From Haplosporangium gracile (taxonomy: Eukaryota > Mortierellomycota > Mortierellomycetes > Mortierellales > Mortierellaceae): 64,000 nt of DNA. Location: NCBI GenBank assembly GCA_015499985.1, contig JAAAUF010000026.1, positions 29,323-93,322 on the forward strand. The letters are read 5' to 3'. Position 1 is the first letter of the stretch, and every line of letters starts with the position of its first letter. Below the pieces are notes generated by a model. The model ran no database searches, had not been told where the DNA came from, and was given only the letters and a program-made list of their open reading frames with translations. Made by a program: the position numbers and the translations under genes. Below, piece by piece: positions 24,200 through 36,801 of the stretch.

Positions 24200-27100
24200 T
24201 CAGTCCCAGAGGTCATAGTCGTCGAGGTTGGGCAGGATATCGTCGCCGTCCTCAAATTCAAACTCGTTGTTGCTACTGCTACTCGGATCGCCCCACAACT
24301 GCCCCGTCTTGGCTGCTCGACTCTTCCCCACATCCGCCTGTTTCTTCTGGCTCCGCAGCAATCCCTGACTCCGACCTTGACTATGCCGTAGTCCTTGCCC
24401 TTGTCCTTGTCCAAATGAAGACCATCGCGACTGTCGACCTTGGATACCAGATGGCGACCCTTTGCCAGTCTCACCGAACCTAGAGCCAGATAGAGTTCTC
24501 GCAGACACAAACCCTTGATAGCCATTCAACACATTGGTAGAAGCCTGGTCGCGCGACCTACTGCTGTCATCAGGGACCTCGTATCTCTCCCTCGCTTCTC
24601 TATCAGCAGGGTCTTTCTCCCACGCATCGTCTTCAGAGCTCTCGATTAACATGACCTTTTGTGACGACGGTGGTGCATTGATGGTCCTCAAGCTGCCAGC
24701 AGCCTTCGCAGTCGGTGGTGTCCTTGATGATAAATAATCCCGGTCGTCGTCTGCAAAATTAGGCGCCTCCTGGTCCGACTGATACCATTGTCCCGACTCG
24801 GGTACGGGCGGAATGTCAAAGACATCAAACGCCATTGCCGGTTCCAAAACCAAAGACACCTCATCTACCACTACCTCCTCCTCATCACCAAGATCATCTT
24901 GACTATTCTCAGAGCCGTCATCCTCCGAGGCCGAGGCTCGATACCACGACGTCGGTAATGTCGCTGATTCCTGAAAGCCAAATCCTCTCTGCGCTCTTGA
25001 TCCCTGCTCATGCATCGGAAGAGGATTGTCATAGTCGTAGGGCAAGGGTGACATGGTGGGTCCCCGACTGTACCGGTCATCCTCCGGGAACCCAAACATA
25101 TTGTCGAGGCCGCCCATAATCTCCCGGTCAACTTCATCGTCCGAGACAGTATGAAAGTACGACTTGATCGATCCTTGGGCGGTAGCTATCATAAACTTGC
25201 CCTTCTCACCCGACTTGATCACATCTCCAGCTTCGTTCCTGGAAGCCTTTTTCTGCGGCGCCATAGTCTGTTTGCGCCGAGGTTTGGGCATCACCTTGGG
25301 ACGATTTTGCCCTCCTCCTCCTGCATTGTGTGTCCGATCCTTGCTACGACCAATATCATCGTCGGCAGTCGTATGATCCTCTAGTTCCGATTCGCTGAGT
25401 ACAATTCTCCTACGACGGCCCTCTCGAGAAGAACCCTTGGCGCCTCCAATGCGTCGGCCAAGATCCTCCATCTCGTCATCATCCAGCGAGTCGTGAAAAA
25501 AATCAACAGGCTTTTTGCTCCTGCTCGAAGAGGACTTCATCGCCGACCTAGGCTGTCCTGTACTGTCGTCATCCTGGTCCTGATACATATCCTGGTCTAG
25601 AGTCGTGGACTTCTCGAGCAGCGCGAGCATCCGCTTGGTGTAAGGGTCCGATTCCTCGGGCGCTAAAGACCTTATGGCACTATCCAGTGACTGTTCGACT
25701 CGAGCTTTGGCCATCCAGTTGACATTCTTGATATATTCCAATGTCCGAGTTGAATGGCCAACCACGGAGGTCTTGTCCGGAACCATAGTAGACCTCTTGT
25801 TTTTCAACATCGTAGTGCACGCACTGTCAAATGTAATCCTCCGAATCTGTTTCTTGGGCAACCGATACCGCTGCTGAAACTGCGCCTGTTCGTCAGGCTC
25901 CAAATACGCGCCACGCAGCCGATTCGTCTGTACATTAGGCTCATTATCGAGTCGTTTACGCTTTTTTGCAAGTGCTGGGTTGACGTAGGTAGGGACGTTG
26001 ATGTTGACAAGGTCGCAGGTGGGGAGCGGTCCTGCAGGGATGATCTTGGGGTTCTCCGGGTAATACACGATCTGGTTGCCTTGTGTGATCGCCTTCTGTA
26101 CTGACTTGTAGGTCGACTGCGACTTTCGATACTTTCCCTCCTCTTGGCCCTCCGCAAGCAACAAACAGATTTTTCCCGCACGTTTTCGTCCCGTGCGACC
26201 CATTCTCTGCAGCTAGTAGCATGTAATGAATACCAGTAAAAATAAAGTTCATTAGCTCACGAAAAAGCACACCTTTATGAAAGTCGCTATCTAGGGACAA
26301 AGTCAAGAGATTACTTACCATGCGGATGGGCGAAGAGTGGCTGTCATAACAAATGATCAAATCGACATCTCCAATGTCTAGCCCCTCCTCTCCAATCGAT
26401 GTCGCAACTAGGACATTGTACTCGCCTTTTTGGAAGTCAGCCACAACCTATGGTACAACAAACAAGAACAAAACTGGGTATTAGTATCCACCAAGATATC
26501 AACGCATTGCGGATCAAATTACAAAGAGGTCAGAGGGGTACCTTTTGTTGCTCCTTTTGAGAAATACCCTTCTTGCCCTTAGCGGTGGCCTGTCCGATGA
26601 ACTGCCGGACCTTGATCAAGGGTCGATGCTTTTCCAGAACTCTGCTGATCTCGTCAACCGACTCTCGAAAGTTGGCAAAGATCATGACGCGTGTTTGTGT
26701 GGGAGCGACATGGTTGCCAGCGCCTGCAGTGGTAGACGAACCTTGAGCAGCATCGCTCTTGTCCTGATGATCCATAAAGTGCTTCATGACAATCGCCACC
26801 AATCGCTCAATCTTGGGATGACTAACAAAAGTCGGCTGCTTGACCTTGACCTGAATCTGATCCATCATCCTCATGAACTCTGGGTTCTCCTCCATCGCCT
26901 TCCGAGCCAACGACCCCTTGATTTCATCATCCTCGTCGTCATCTTGGTTGTTGTTCTTCTTGGAGCCGGCGCCTCCTCGACTTCTTCCTGTAGCTTCCTC
27001 CTCGTCGTCACGATCTGCTGCTGCGTCCCTTGAAGAACGTGGGTCCATGTTGACAAAAAAAGGCCAAATGCCATATACGACAAGCAGCTCGTATGCGGCG

Positions 27101-28887
27101 ACCAGACTCATGCAGATGAGGGCGGTCCTCACAATGATGTTCTTGGTGGACGAGTTGCCTCTATTGTCCTGCATATATCCGTTCTTCCCCTGCAAAATGG
27201 CGAACCGGCTCAGCTGCGCAGGGTCGGCGGTCCTGATGACACCAAACTTCATGAGTCGCTCCAAATGAGGCCGCATCATCCTCACAAATTTGTCCCGAAT
27301 CTCGCTGATCTCCCTTCCACAGGGAACCACGATCTCGGTGATATTGCGCTTGAACACATAGGCTTGCAGATCCATCGAATCCTCTGTCCGCGACTCGATC
27401 TTGGCAATCTTGAGATTGGTGACGACTTTTTGGACCGCTCGGATGTCGCTTCCAGGGGTAGCACTCAGTGCCAAGATCCGGACATCCCGATTGCTGGACT
27501 CCAACTCCCGAACGACTTGCGAGTAGGCATAGTTTCCTGTCGCACGATGGGCTTCATCGACCACCAGGCAAACTAGATCCGCCGCGGGACAAAGCCCACT
27601 CTTGAGGTCGTTGTTGAGGATCTGAGGTGTACAAAAGAAGACCCGTTTCTCCTTCCAGACTTGTTGTCTGAGCGTCGGGTTGTTTTGTCCTGTCAGCTCC
27701 ACGGTGGCTTCTTGAGGGATCCCGCAAATGTTGAAACAAGCCTCGATCTGTTGGTTGACAAGGGGTCGGGTCGGCGCCATAAAGACGATCTTGGATTTGG
27801 GAAACCACCGAAAGTAGTTGAGCATTACTACAGCAGCGATGAACGTCTTTCCAAGTCCTGTAGGAAGTGATACCAGGGTATTGGTGAAGAGCGCTCGTCG
27901 GATGATGTTGTACTGGTAGTCGCGCTTTGGATAGTTGATAGGGTATTGCCAGGTGAGGATCGCCCGGTCATCAATGTCATGGTGAGTCGGCTTCTGGGCG
28001 GGTTGGACAGGGATCTCTGGGCTCTTGTAGATGTCTGATGCAAAGTCATTGTTTGGGTCGGACCGAGGGATGACGGCGGTGTTGTTCCTGTTGTTACTGT
28101 TGTTTGCCTTCCTCAGTGTCGCAAAGCCGTTGTTATTATTGTTATTGTTATTGTTTCGGTTGAAGTAGGGCGAGGCATTGTTGTTCCCGTTGACAGCAAT
28201 CAGTCCAGATCCTGTCCTTGCCAATTCGCCTTGAATACTGTTATTATTGGATCCATTAGCGTTGTTGTTGGTGGTGATGTTGGGTTGATTCTTTGCGCCA
28301 CTAAATATCGAAAACATTTTTGTCGGCTGCGCAGGCTTCGCCTGCGCTTGAGGAGGGGGCGGTGTGGCCTTGTTGAAGAACTGTTGACCTTGGCCTTGGC
28401 CTTGGCGCTGTTGCTGTTGCTGTTGCTGTGGAAGCCTTGTGTTGTTTCCGGAAAAGAGGTTTGACCGGACATGGGCTGCAGATGATGAAAAAGACGAGGA
28501 AGGTGCGGTAGTGTCCTCGTCCATGAGATCCTTGTCGTCCAACAACAACGCGGCATCGTCCAAATCTCCGAAATCCTCAAACTCATCCCTCGCCTGTTGT
28601 TGCTGTTGTGCCTTGCTGTTATTGGTAGCAAAGGTGTTAGAGTGAGGGGTACTCGTCCTGTTGGACTGAAAAAAGGTGTTGTTATTTCTGTTGTTGTTAT
28701 TGTTGTTGAATCCAGAAGTGGACTGATTCCAGTTATTGTTAACAGTTGACTGATGCTGATGCTGATGCTGATGCTGTTGAGTACATTGAGACTTGTAGTC
28801 GTTGGCGAGCATGGCCTTTTCGTCGTCGTCGAGGTCGAGGTCGGCGAGGTCGCCAAAGTCAAAGTCGTCGTCCATGGGAGAGGCCAT
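24200..28887 (-). CDS. MPH1: Mph1/FANCM-type DNA helicase
   Basis: A nuclear SF2 DNA helicase of the FANCM/Mph1/Hef family. Such enzymes remodel stalled forks and dissociate D-loops in recombinational repair. Exons (minus strand): 26542-28887, 26319-26447 and 24200-26212, joined in phase 0 at GTACCC/AG and GTAAGT/AG borders; 1495 residues. Residues 1-300 are disordered and rich in Asn and Gln, with acidic patches. The helicase core follows: motif I LPTGLGKT (341-348), motif Ia [10 protein letters not shown], motif II DEAH (444-447), motif III SATPG. A helical insert with a disordered acidic loop follows, as the family expects. Motif [16 protein letters not shown] is in exon 2, and motif [15 protein letters not shown] is at the start of exon 3. 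The last 450 residues are disordered. I saw no C-terminal nuclease domain. All catalytic motifs are intact. Confidence 0.95.
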
Positions 28888-31800
28888 TCCGTTTTGCGGC
28901 CAAGTCTGGCCTCAGCTGAGCGGTGGGGAGGAAGTCGAGTGTGAAGGGAGCAGACGTTGACAAGAACGTGTGGAGGAGAAGAAGGTCAAATAAATTTTGG
29001 CTCACTCGTAGTGGAGAGGTAGTTCACTAGAAAATAGTCGTTTTTGTTTTATTGTGACTGTATTCGGGCAACGCGTCCCGCTTTTCGTTCGCTGCAGACA
29101 CGAACGAGCATATTACCAAAGGGTGAGAAGTGAGAGCATGAGTCAAGGACAGAAGAGAGGGCAGTAGATCTGGCAGACAGGCAAGAAGAGACTAACCGAT
29201 CCTAATCGAGCAGAGGAAAAACAAAACAACGCTGAAAACACAACACACAAATGGTGGACAATTGGCAGGGAACACAAAAGCCAAGAAAGGAGCAAGCTAG
29301 GAGGCTACTTACCTATGCATAGCCTAAAGACAATCCTCTCATTCTTTTCAATAATTGATAGATCAAGAACACTTGAGACCTACAACCCTAGGATACACAG
29401 GCATGCAGCCAGCCCATCTCCTGTCCCTCTCCCTCAATGTCCTCCTTTCTCACTATGCTCCCGAATATACATTAGTCGAGGCACGACAACATGCTTTGCA
29501 TGGACACGCCGTTACTCTCATCCTAACAAGAACTACATACATACATGCCAAAGTAATGACACCTCTCATACGCCACTAATATGATCGGATCGCGTTAGGA
29601 TGGCTTTCCAATCCATTAGGCTCCTCCTCCCCCTCCTAGATAGCCCCCGTCGCACCTAGAAAAACAAGCCTACCTCAACCTCAACCCAAACTACAACCGA
29701 AGGCTGCCCGAAAGCGTCATTAGATTCCCAATTTCAAAGCAAACCCGAGAAGGAAGCGATCAACAAAAACAAGTATGTGAAGAAAGGGCCACCACCGTAA
29801 TAGAAGGGAAAAGGAGAAGGAAGGGTAAGAATCTTCCCTTCAAAGGCAAACGAACTATGCTCTCAACAAATAAAAAAAGAAAGTTATTTCTCCGGAATGC
29901 ATACCGACAGGGACAAACGGACGAAGGAGGGAAGGGAAAGGGTGAATGGGAAGAGAGAAAGTAAGTATATCGGAGCCCTCTAGTGTGGACGTGGAAGGGG
30001 GTACATGTACATGAATGAGCCCTTGGGGGCAAATCATATCCGGGATACGCACATTCGGAAGAGAAGGTAACCATAAACTGCTTCGATGGTAACATTCACA
30101 TCCGCTCCCGTGATTATTTTCTCCGTTCTGGACCCTCTCTTCGTGGCTGTTGTTTGTGAACTTAACTTGGTGGGGAAACAAACGTAATAGCTTGTCGTTC
30201 AGGGAATGATGCTTATCCAACATTACGCAAAAAGAAAAAATACCGACAAGAAAAAGAAAGAGAAGGGCAGGGAATACGGCTGTATGATGGCTGTATGATG
30301 GCCATCCGTCAATAGGATGTCGATCCCTTCAGTTCGCTTCTTACACTATCTCTGTCTGCCTCTTGCCGGATCGCCCTTTTCCCTGTTGATTAAGACATGT
30401 GCGCATGACGAGATATTCCAACAGCGCAATTGAATAGCTCTCCAAGCAGATCACAAGCAACGAGGAAGAAGAGGGAGGGTGGAGTTGAATGGTTTGCGGA
30501 GGACGAGAAACAAACCACCCGACTCCCAACTCCATCCTCCGCTCCGTTCCTTCCTATCAGCGCCATCCCCCTCCTCTCCTCCCCCTGAAAGACCACTCTT
30601 CGTTCATGTTCCTGAGTTTTCACTTGATTTTTTGCGGAGTCGTAGAAAGGGAGAAACAAATGATAGTCTGCTTACTTATTTTCGACAAATGAGATGGCTG
30701 AAGGGTAGTCATTCTAGTCATATATGGCAGAGATTTGGGAGGGGGGAGGGAAGCAGGCTGTAGCGACGAGAGAAGAAAGAAACAGAAGAAAGGAAGACGA
30801 GGGCGCCGGCACTCATCCGGAACCAAATATGAAATGACCAGCCAATAAGGACGACGATCAATTTCTATTTTCTTAGCATGGTTCAAGGGGTATGCTAAAA
30901 TGTGTCGTGGTAGATGACATTTTGGAATCCATTGGACTTTAGAGTTGAAGGCAACCACACCCAAAAAAGAATGGCGTGCTCCTCTTTCCCCCTTCTTTCT
31001 CTCAAAGCCCAAGGGTAGGTGACTCAAGGCAAGGCTAAGGCTAGCCAACAACTTCTCCTTTCATCACAAGCAGGTGCGAATTTATTTTCTTCAAGAAATT
31101 CAAGCGGCGCTTCAAGGACGACCTTGTCCAGCCAACCAACCAGTTTTTCAGGAGATTGTTAATGATGGGAAGAGGAAGGACTATGTCTCTCAAAGGAGTC
31201 ATGAAAATATTAACAAGGGGAAGAGCAGAAGCACTAAAACAAAAACGAGGACTGGCCTAGGGGAAGACATCCGATTAGTGAATAAGAAGTCAACAAGGAC
31301 GAAAAAGATGAATGATGGGAATAAGAGACACTAATATCATTCTCACACCACCCACTTTTGATCAGTTATTATTCCTATCATGAATTGTCATTCATTCATG
31401 GATCGACTCCACCAGCATCTGCCTCATTGCTGTTGTTATGGTTGTTGTCTTTGTAGTTATTATCCTGGGTAATGGCAGTAGCAGCTTCAAGCATAGCGAG
31501 CACGCTCATATTGTTTGCCAAAAAGGGTTAAGTTTTTTGTTGTGGATGACCTCAGTGCGCCATTGTTTTGATTGTTTAGAGATACAAAAAAACATGAGAA
31601 AATGATATTCCCATGAGGTCCTGTCAGTTCGTTGGTTAATTCGTTTGGACCTAGGGCTGCGCATTCAACTCATATCTGCTTGGGATCGTCATCTCTTGCA
31701 GCAATCACAACTCTCTGTTCAACCAAATATATACAAACCTGTCAACAAGCGCGCATTATTATTAGTGCTCCCTTGAAGGTAAAGAAGACAAAAGAAGGGA

Positions 31801-32960
31801 GGGATGCTGTCCCGATCGGGTCACTTTCTCACGCCCGACAATTTCAGAAAATGAACCTTTTAGTTTTTTTTTTTTTGTCCTCTCTCTCTCGTTTGAAGGA
31901 ATAACACTCAACGGCTTGAAAGGGCTAATGCTCGCTCCACTAAGCCCGGTAAGTGGGTCATTTTTCGGGGACCACCGTCTCCTCTGTTTATCTCCCTACC
32001 CTCTGCGCTATTCATCGCTCTCGTTTCCTGCTCAATCATTAACAAAAGGCTGAAGAAAAGAAAGAACAGAATCCCCGCTCTGGCCAATAGGATCGATTCC
32101 CCAAGGAATGGAGGGCCTATTTTTTCATCATCGGTGGTCCTTGTCTCCCTCTTTTAGTCAAACTGTATGCTGTTATGAGAAACAAGCAAGTCTCTGAGTT
32201 CCTATTGCGGACACTTAATACCCTTTTTACAGCACGCTTGCTTACCCTTTTGGATTGCCATTATTCGTCGTTTCTCATGAGGTTGTATTTTGAGCCAAGT
32301 AAACGGAGCTGAAGAGAAAAAGAAGGACAGAAGGAAAAGAAGGAATACTTCGGACAAAGGAAATAACTGCGACGAGAATCGATAAGAGCACAAAAGAAGG
32401 AAGCGGTCGGTCAACGAGAGGGCGGCAAGCTCAGTTGAAGTGAGAACGAGGGTGAGGAAGAGGAAGAGGAAGAGAGATGGGCGATCAGGGGTAAGAGACA
32501 TATGCGGTTTGGAGTTATTGATCAACAAGTGGCAACACAGGGAGCAAAAGAGGCGAATCCCTCGAACTGAGAATAAGAATGGCGCACAAAAAAAATGTTA
32601 TTTGCACAGTGGATGAAGAGGATGTCTCGGCTTGGTCATTTACGCATCTCCTTTGGTAGTCAATTGAAAGACGATAAGGCGTCTTTTTTCTCTTGAACCT
32701 CAAGTTCAGGGTTTATCGGGACTAAAGACCAGTCAGTCGTTGATGACGCCCCTCTTCCTATTCATCCTTAACTTGTACTTAAAGGACACCCCTTTGCCCC
32801 CCTTTTTTTTTTCTGTTTTGTTGATCCTCTCATACCCAGTCCTTGGACTTCCGTTCTTCTCTTCTCTCTCCCATTTCCTCACTTACATCCTCCCCTTCCC
32901 TTTTCATCTACCCCTACCCTTACTCATACATATCCCTTTCCTCCCTCGCTTTCCTCCGAT
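28888..32960. other. Intergenic region between helicase and OPT transporter genes
   Basis: About 4 kb upstream of both flanking genes, which are divergent. The first 200 bp is the helicase promoter. The rest is purine/pyrimidine-skewed DNA with short direct repeats, such as a GGCTGTATGAT unit near 30279-30302, and open frames without coding-type codon use. The only frame I would single out is a 37-codon one at 31396-31509, listed separately. Confidence 0.5.
31396..31509 (-). CDS. Candidate 37-residue small ORF
   Basis: An ATG-to-TGA frame encoding MSVLAMLEAATAITQ followed by an Asn/Asp/Glu-rich tail ending GGVDP. The first half would be an amphipathic helix, and its codons resemble those of the real genes nearby, unlike surrounding frames. 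It could be a short peptide, a uORF, or the first exon remnant of a transcription factor, many of which open this way in these fungi. No homologue can be named. Low certainty. Confidence 0.25.
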   Translation of the reverse strand: MSVLAMLEAATAITQDNNYKDNNHNNSNEADAGGVDP

Positions 32961-33012
32961 CCCCTTCCCCTTTCCCTTCCCCTTCCCCTTCCCCTTCCCC
33001 TTCCCCTTCCCT
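32961..33012 (+). repeat. (TTCCCC)n repeat in the OPT gene leader
   Basis: About eight copies of the hexamer TTCCCC, nearly perfect, end 21 bp before the OPT start codon. The minus strand reads GGGGAA repeated, which satisfies the four-G-run pattern of a G-quadruplex. The homopurine mirror symmetry would also permit triplex DNA. It is probably transcribed as part of the 5'UTR. Confidence 0.9.
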
Positions 33013-33033
33013 CCTTCATACAACAAGAATAAG

Positions 33034-35433
33034 ATGAAGGCGGAATACGAAGACGAAAAGGCGTCGACAACCGACAGACGCAACAGCATCCCTCTCGGTC
33101 GGCCAGCATCCTTCAAGGCCGACGACTATGTCCACCCCGACCACGCTGTCGCATTCACCGAGAACAAACGTGAAGATGATGACCTCCCCACCACCGACAG
33201 TGATGAAGAGTTCCCTCCCGAGGAGCATCAGTTCACTTGGTACGTTTCTTGACCCTTTTGGTGATCAGCGAAAAGAAGGGCAAGAAAAGAAAAAAAGAAT
33301 TTTTTGATCTGATAGACATGTGTTTTGTGTGTTCTGCTGTTGCGCTGCTGTAACAAAACAAAATTTTCCTTTATGCTTTCTTACGTTACACATTCACATC
33401 TACATTCATATCCGACCAAGAGACCCCTCCTCCTCCTCCTTCTGTACACAAAGTAGCGCACACATTGTTTTTCCAAAACAACACATTAACAACCTTTTCT
33501 CTCTTTCCATTCTCCTCAACCCCCATCCTCTACAAACAGGCGCGCAGCTATCGTCGGATCCCTTCTCGGATGCGTGGTCGCAGCTTCCAACCTCTATGTC
33601 GGACTGAAGATCGGCTGGACCTTCGGTGCCTCTCTCTGGGGCGCCATCTTTGGCTTCATCATCCTTAAGCCCCTGGCCCGTCTTGCCGGAAACTCCTTTG
33701 GTCCCCGTGAGAACGCCACCTGCCAGGCCGCCGCCACCACCGCCGGAGGTCTCTCCACCGGATTTGTCACTGCCATCCCCGCCATGTACCGTATGGGTCT
33801 CATGGGCGAGGGCCGTATGCCCAAGGATGATGCTCTTACTCTCGTCCTTTGGACCACCTCGGCAGCCTTCTTTGGCATGTTCTTTGCTGTTCCTCTTCGC
33901 ACACATTTCGTCATCAATCAGGATTTGGTCTTCCCTACCCCTCGCGCTGCCGCAGAGACCATCCGTAACCTTCATAGTACGGGCTCCAAGGCTGCAAGCG
34001 ATGCCAAGAAGACGGCGTCGATCATGATGCTTGCCTTCTTTGTCGCTATGATCTGGGTCCTCATCGGAAACTGGATCCCTGGTATCTTTGACACTGTCCA
34101 TATTCTCTACTGGATCGGTCATGCCGCCGGATACGCTAAACTCCAGCATGCGGATCAGATCTGGGGTTGGGCTTGGTCGTTTGATTTCTCGTTCTTTGGT
34201 GCCGGTATGATGACCCCCGCTTCTACCGTCTTCTCGTTCATGCTTGGAGAATTTATTGCCTATGGTGTTGCTGGTCCCATTATGGTCGATTCCGGTTACC
34301 TCGAGGGCCCTCGTGGATTCACAAAGCCTAATAATGGAACTGCTCAATCTTGGTTCCTCTGGCCCGGTATTGCCCTCATGGTTTTCACTGCCTTTGGTGA
34401 ACTCGGAGTCAACGGCAAGTCGCTCTGGCACGGTGTCACCTCTGGAGTCCGTGAGGCTCGCAACTTGGTCCGTCGCCTCACAAAGCGCACTCAGTTGGTC
34501 GACGCATCCCAGTACGTCAGCAAGGACCCCGTCCCCCCTCACGAGCAAGTCCCTACTCTCTGGTGGGTCACCGGCCTCCTCATCTCTGCAGTCTTCACCA
34601 TCGTCCTCATGGCCGTCGACTTCAAGGTCCCCGTCTACTCGAGCATCCTCGCTATCATCCTCTCCTTTATCCTCGCCTTTGTCGGTCTCCAGGCCTCTGG
34701 TGAGACCGACATCAACCCCACGGGATCCATCGGCAAGGTCACCCAGCTCGTCTTCTCCCGCTTCCCCGGAGAACTCCACGTTGTCCAAAAGACCAACCTC
34801 ATGTGCGCCAACATCTCGGCCTCTATCTGCGCTCAAGCCGTGGATATGGTCGGAGATTTGAAGACCGGTCACTTGTTGGGAGCCTCCCCTCGCTCTCAGT
34901 TCTTGGCCCAATGTGTCGGTTCCGTCTTTGCCATCGCTGCCGCTGTGCCCCTCTTCATCCTGTACACAGAAGCCTACCACTGTATCGTCGACGCAACCAT
35001 CGAGAAATGCGAATTCGGCCTTGTTTCCGTGGTCACCTGGCAATCCGTCTGCGAGATCCTGACCAACGGCGGTACGGTCCCCAAGGGCTCCGTCATTACT
35101 GCCTGCATCTTCGCCGTCCTCGCCATCGCCAACATCCTGATCCGTATCAAGCTCGTCCCCCAGAAGTGGCGCCCTTACTGGGTCAACCTTAACGCTGTCG
35201 GCTTGGGTCTCATTAACCCTTCCCCCGCCTTGGCTATGGCCATGTTGACGGGCTGGGCTGGTGGTCGCATCTGGGTTCAGATCAACAAGGTTGCCCATGA
35301 GAAGTATATGTACTCGGTCGCCGGTGGATTTATTTCGGGTGTTGGTGTTGCCGGTATTATCAAGGCTATCCTTGTCCTTGGTGGTGTCAAGGACGGCACC
35401 GTCCACTGGGGATGCAACGACGAGATCTGCTAA
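33034..35433 (+). CDS. Oligopeptide transporter, OPT/YSL superfamily
   Basis: A polytopic membrane protein of 699 residues from two exons, 33034-33239 and 33540-35433. The intron splits a Trp codon (TG/G) with donor GTACGT and acceptor ACAAACAG. The first 68 residues are hydrophilic and acidic, predicted cytosolic. Exon 2 encodes about 14-16 hydrophobic helices. Recognisable OPT features are the opening helix VASNLYVGLKIGWTFGASLWG and the glycine-rich motifs GNSFGPRENATCQ, AAATTAGGLSTG and GAGMMTPASTVFSFMLGE. The C-terminal helices contain NPSPALAMAMLTGW and AGGFISGVGVAGI. The family imports small peptides, or metal chelates in the YSL branch, by proton symport; the lack of a yeast Opt1-like region and the size of about 700 favour the YSL-like fungal group. 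The substrate cannot be assigned. Confidence 0.92.
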
Positions 35434-36039
35434 GCCTTGTAAGGTTGTTAGAGCAAAAGGTTCTGTCGTTCCCACTTTTTTTTTCCCTGCATTTTTATAG
35501 TTCACTTTTTTTTAATACGCACTAGCACGCCCCTTGTACATTAAAACAAATCTCCTTTTTTTACATTCATTTATACTTAACACATGTATTTTTCGCACGG
35601 TACGCAATGCTCAATTTTATGTGAAAGTGAAATGAAAAAATGACGACGAACCCCTTCAGACTGTGGGAAGAGGTACATAGCAGTTACAAAGTCGCCCTTT
35701 TGCTGCTACTCTCTCCCTCCCTTTGTTCTCATGAATGCGCCACAGACACGCAAGAAACAATAACAAACAACAATCATCAAAACAGAAGAAAAATGAATTA
35801 TGATTGTGGTATAATCGGCACTCAGCATGCTATTAATAAGGATTTGTATTATGTATTATTTTTACAGCCAAGAAAAAGAGAAACTGGACCATCATCCCCG
35901 CCTCATCATCTCGCTCCGCTCCTCCTCTTTTTCGTCTCATCCATCCTTTATCTCTCCTTATCTCCCCTTCCTTCGTTCTGTTGTTGTCTCGTCTCATTGA
36001 AGTACGTAGCGTCAACAAAGAGAGGAAGAGCCAAAAATT
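35434..36039. other. Intergenic between convergent genes
   Basis: About 600 bp of AT-rich 3' flank of the OPT gene (+) and of the coiled-coil gene (-). There are T runs just after the OPT stop and no coding-type frame. Confidence 0.6.
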
Positions 36040-36801
36040 TCAACAAAGCAACTGTATGGAGCGCATACGCTGTTCCAAGTCCCGCAATTCTGCCTCCAAC
36101 TTTGTTTGCTCCACCTTGACAGGGTCCCTCGACCTCGCACTAGGACTCATTGCTCCTCCTGCTCCTCCTCCTCCTGCTCCTCCTCCTCCTCCTTGCTGTT
36201 GTGAGGATGGGTTCTGGTGACCCTGTCCCTGAGCATGAGGTTGTTGACAGAACTGTTGATGATGGAGCTGGTCATGTTCCCGCTGGGCATACTCCTGTTG
36301 CTGAAGGGTCATATTCCGAAGCCGTTCCTGCAACCTATCCATCATCACCATCCCTCCTCCACCAACACTACTCCCAAAAGTCATACAATCCGGTATCCGG
36401 TCCAACCCCGCCAACGAAAATGGTGGCGTCGACGACCCGCTCCTTCTCCCTCCACCTCCCTCATGCCGGCTCCTACAAGCAGCATTCGAAAACAAGGACG
36501 CAGAGGTCCTCGAGAACTGGTCCATCATCTGGTCATACTCCCCAGGGCTCATGGTATCGCGTTGTTGGACCAATTGTTGTTTTAGTAACTCGAGCTGATG
36601 GATTTGGGTACGGAGCGAGTTGACTTCGAGACGAAGTTGGATTAAAAGTTGGTGTTGGTGTAGGCGTTGGAGTTCTTGGTCGACGTCCAGTTGGTGTGGG
36701 TCTTGTTCGTAGGGGGATGTGGGGCCGCCATTGAGTAAGCGGTCGTGACAGGTGTTGGTGTTGCCGAAGGTGAGGTAATGGGGTATCGGGTCTTCGTACA
36801 T
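36040..36801 (-). CDS. Glutamine-rich coiled-coil protein of unknown function
   Basis: A 253-residue single-exon frame opening MYEDPIPHYLTFGNTNTCH. Residues about 38-85 form a Leu/Gln/Glu heptad-like coiled coil (LQRLHQHQLLIQLRLEVNSL). A Gly/Ser linker follows, then a second amphipathic helix around 155-175 and a poly-Gln/poly-Gly region (190-220). The C-terminal helix LEAELRDLEQRMRSIQLL is also predicted to coil. It has no signal peptide or membrane span. Codon use is third-position C/G-biased as in neighbouring genes, supporting coding. Low complexity makes homology hard to judge. It could be a scaffold or transcription-associated protein; I do not recognise it. Confidence 0.65.
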   Translation of the reverse strand: MYEDPIPHYLTFGNTNTCHDRLLNGGPTSPYEQDPHQLDVDQELQRLHQHQLLIQLRLEVNSLRTQIHQLELLKQQLVQQRDTMSPGEYDQMMDQFSRTSASLFSNAACRSRHEGGGGRRSGSSTPPFSLAGLDRIPDCMTFGSSVGGGGMVMMDRLQERLRNMTLQQQEYAQREHDQLHHQQFCQQPHAQGQGHQNPSSQQQGGGGGAGGGGAGGAMSPSARSRDPVKVEQTKLEAELRDLEQRMRSIQLLC

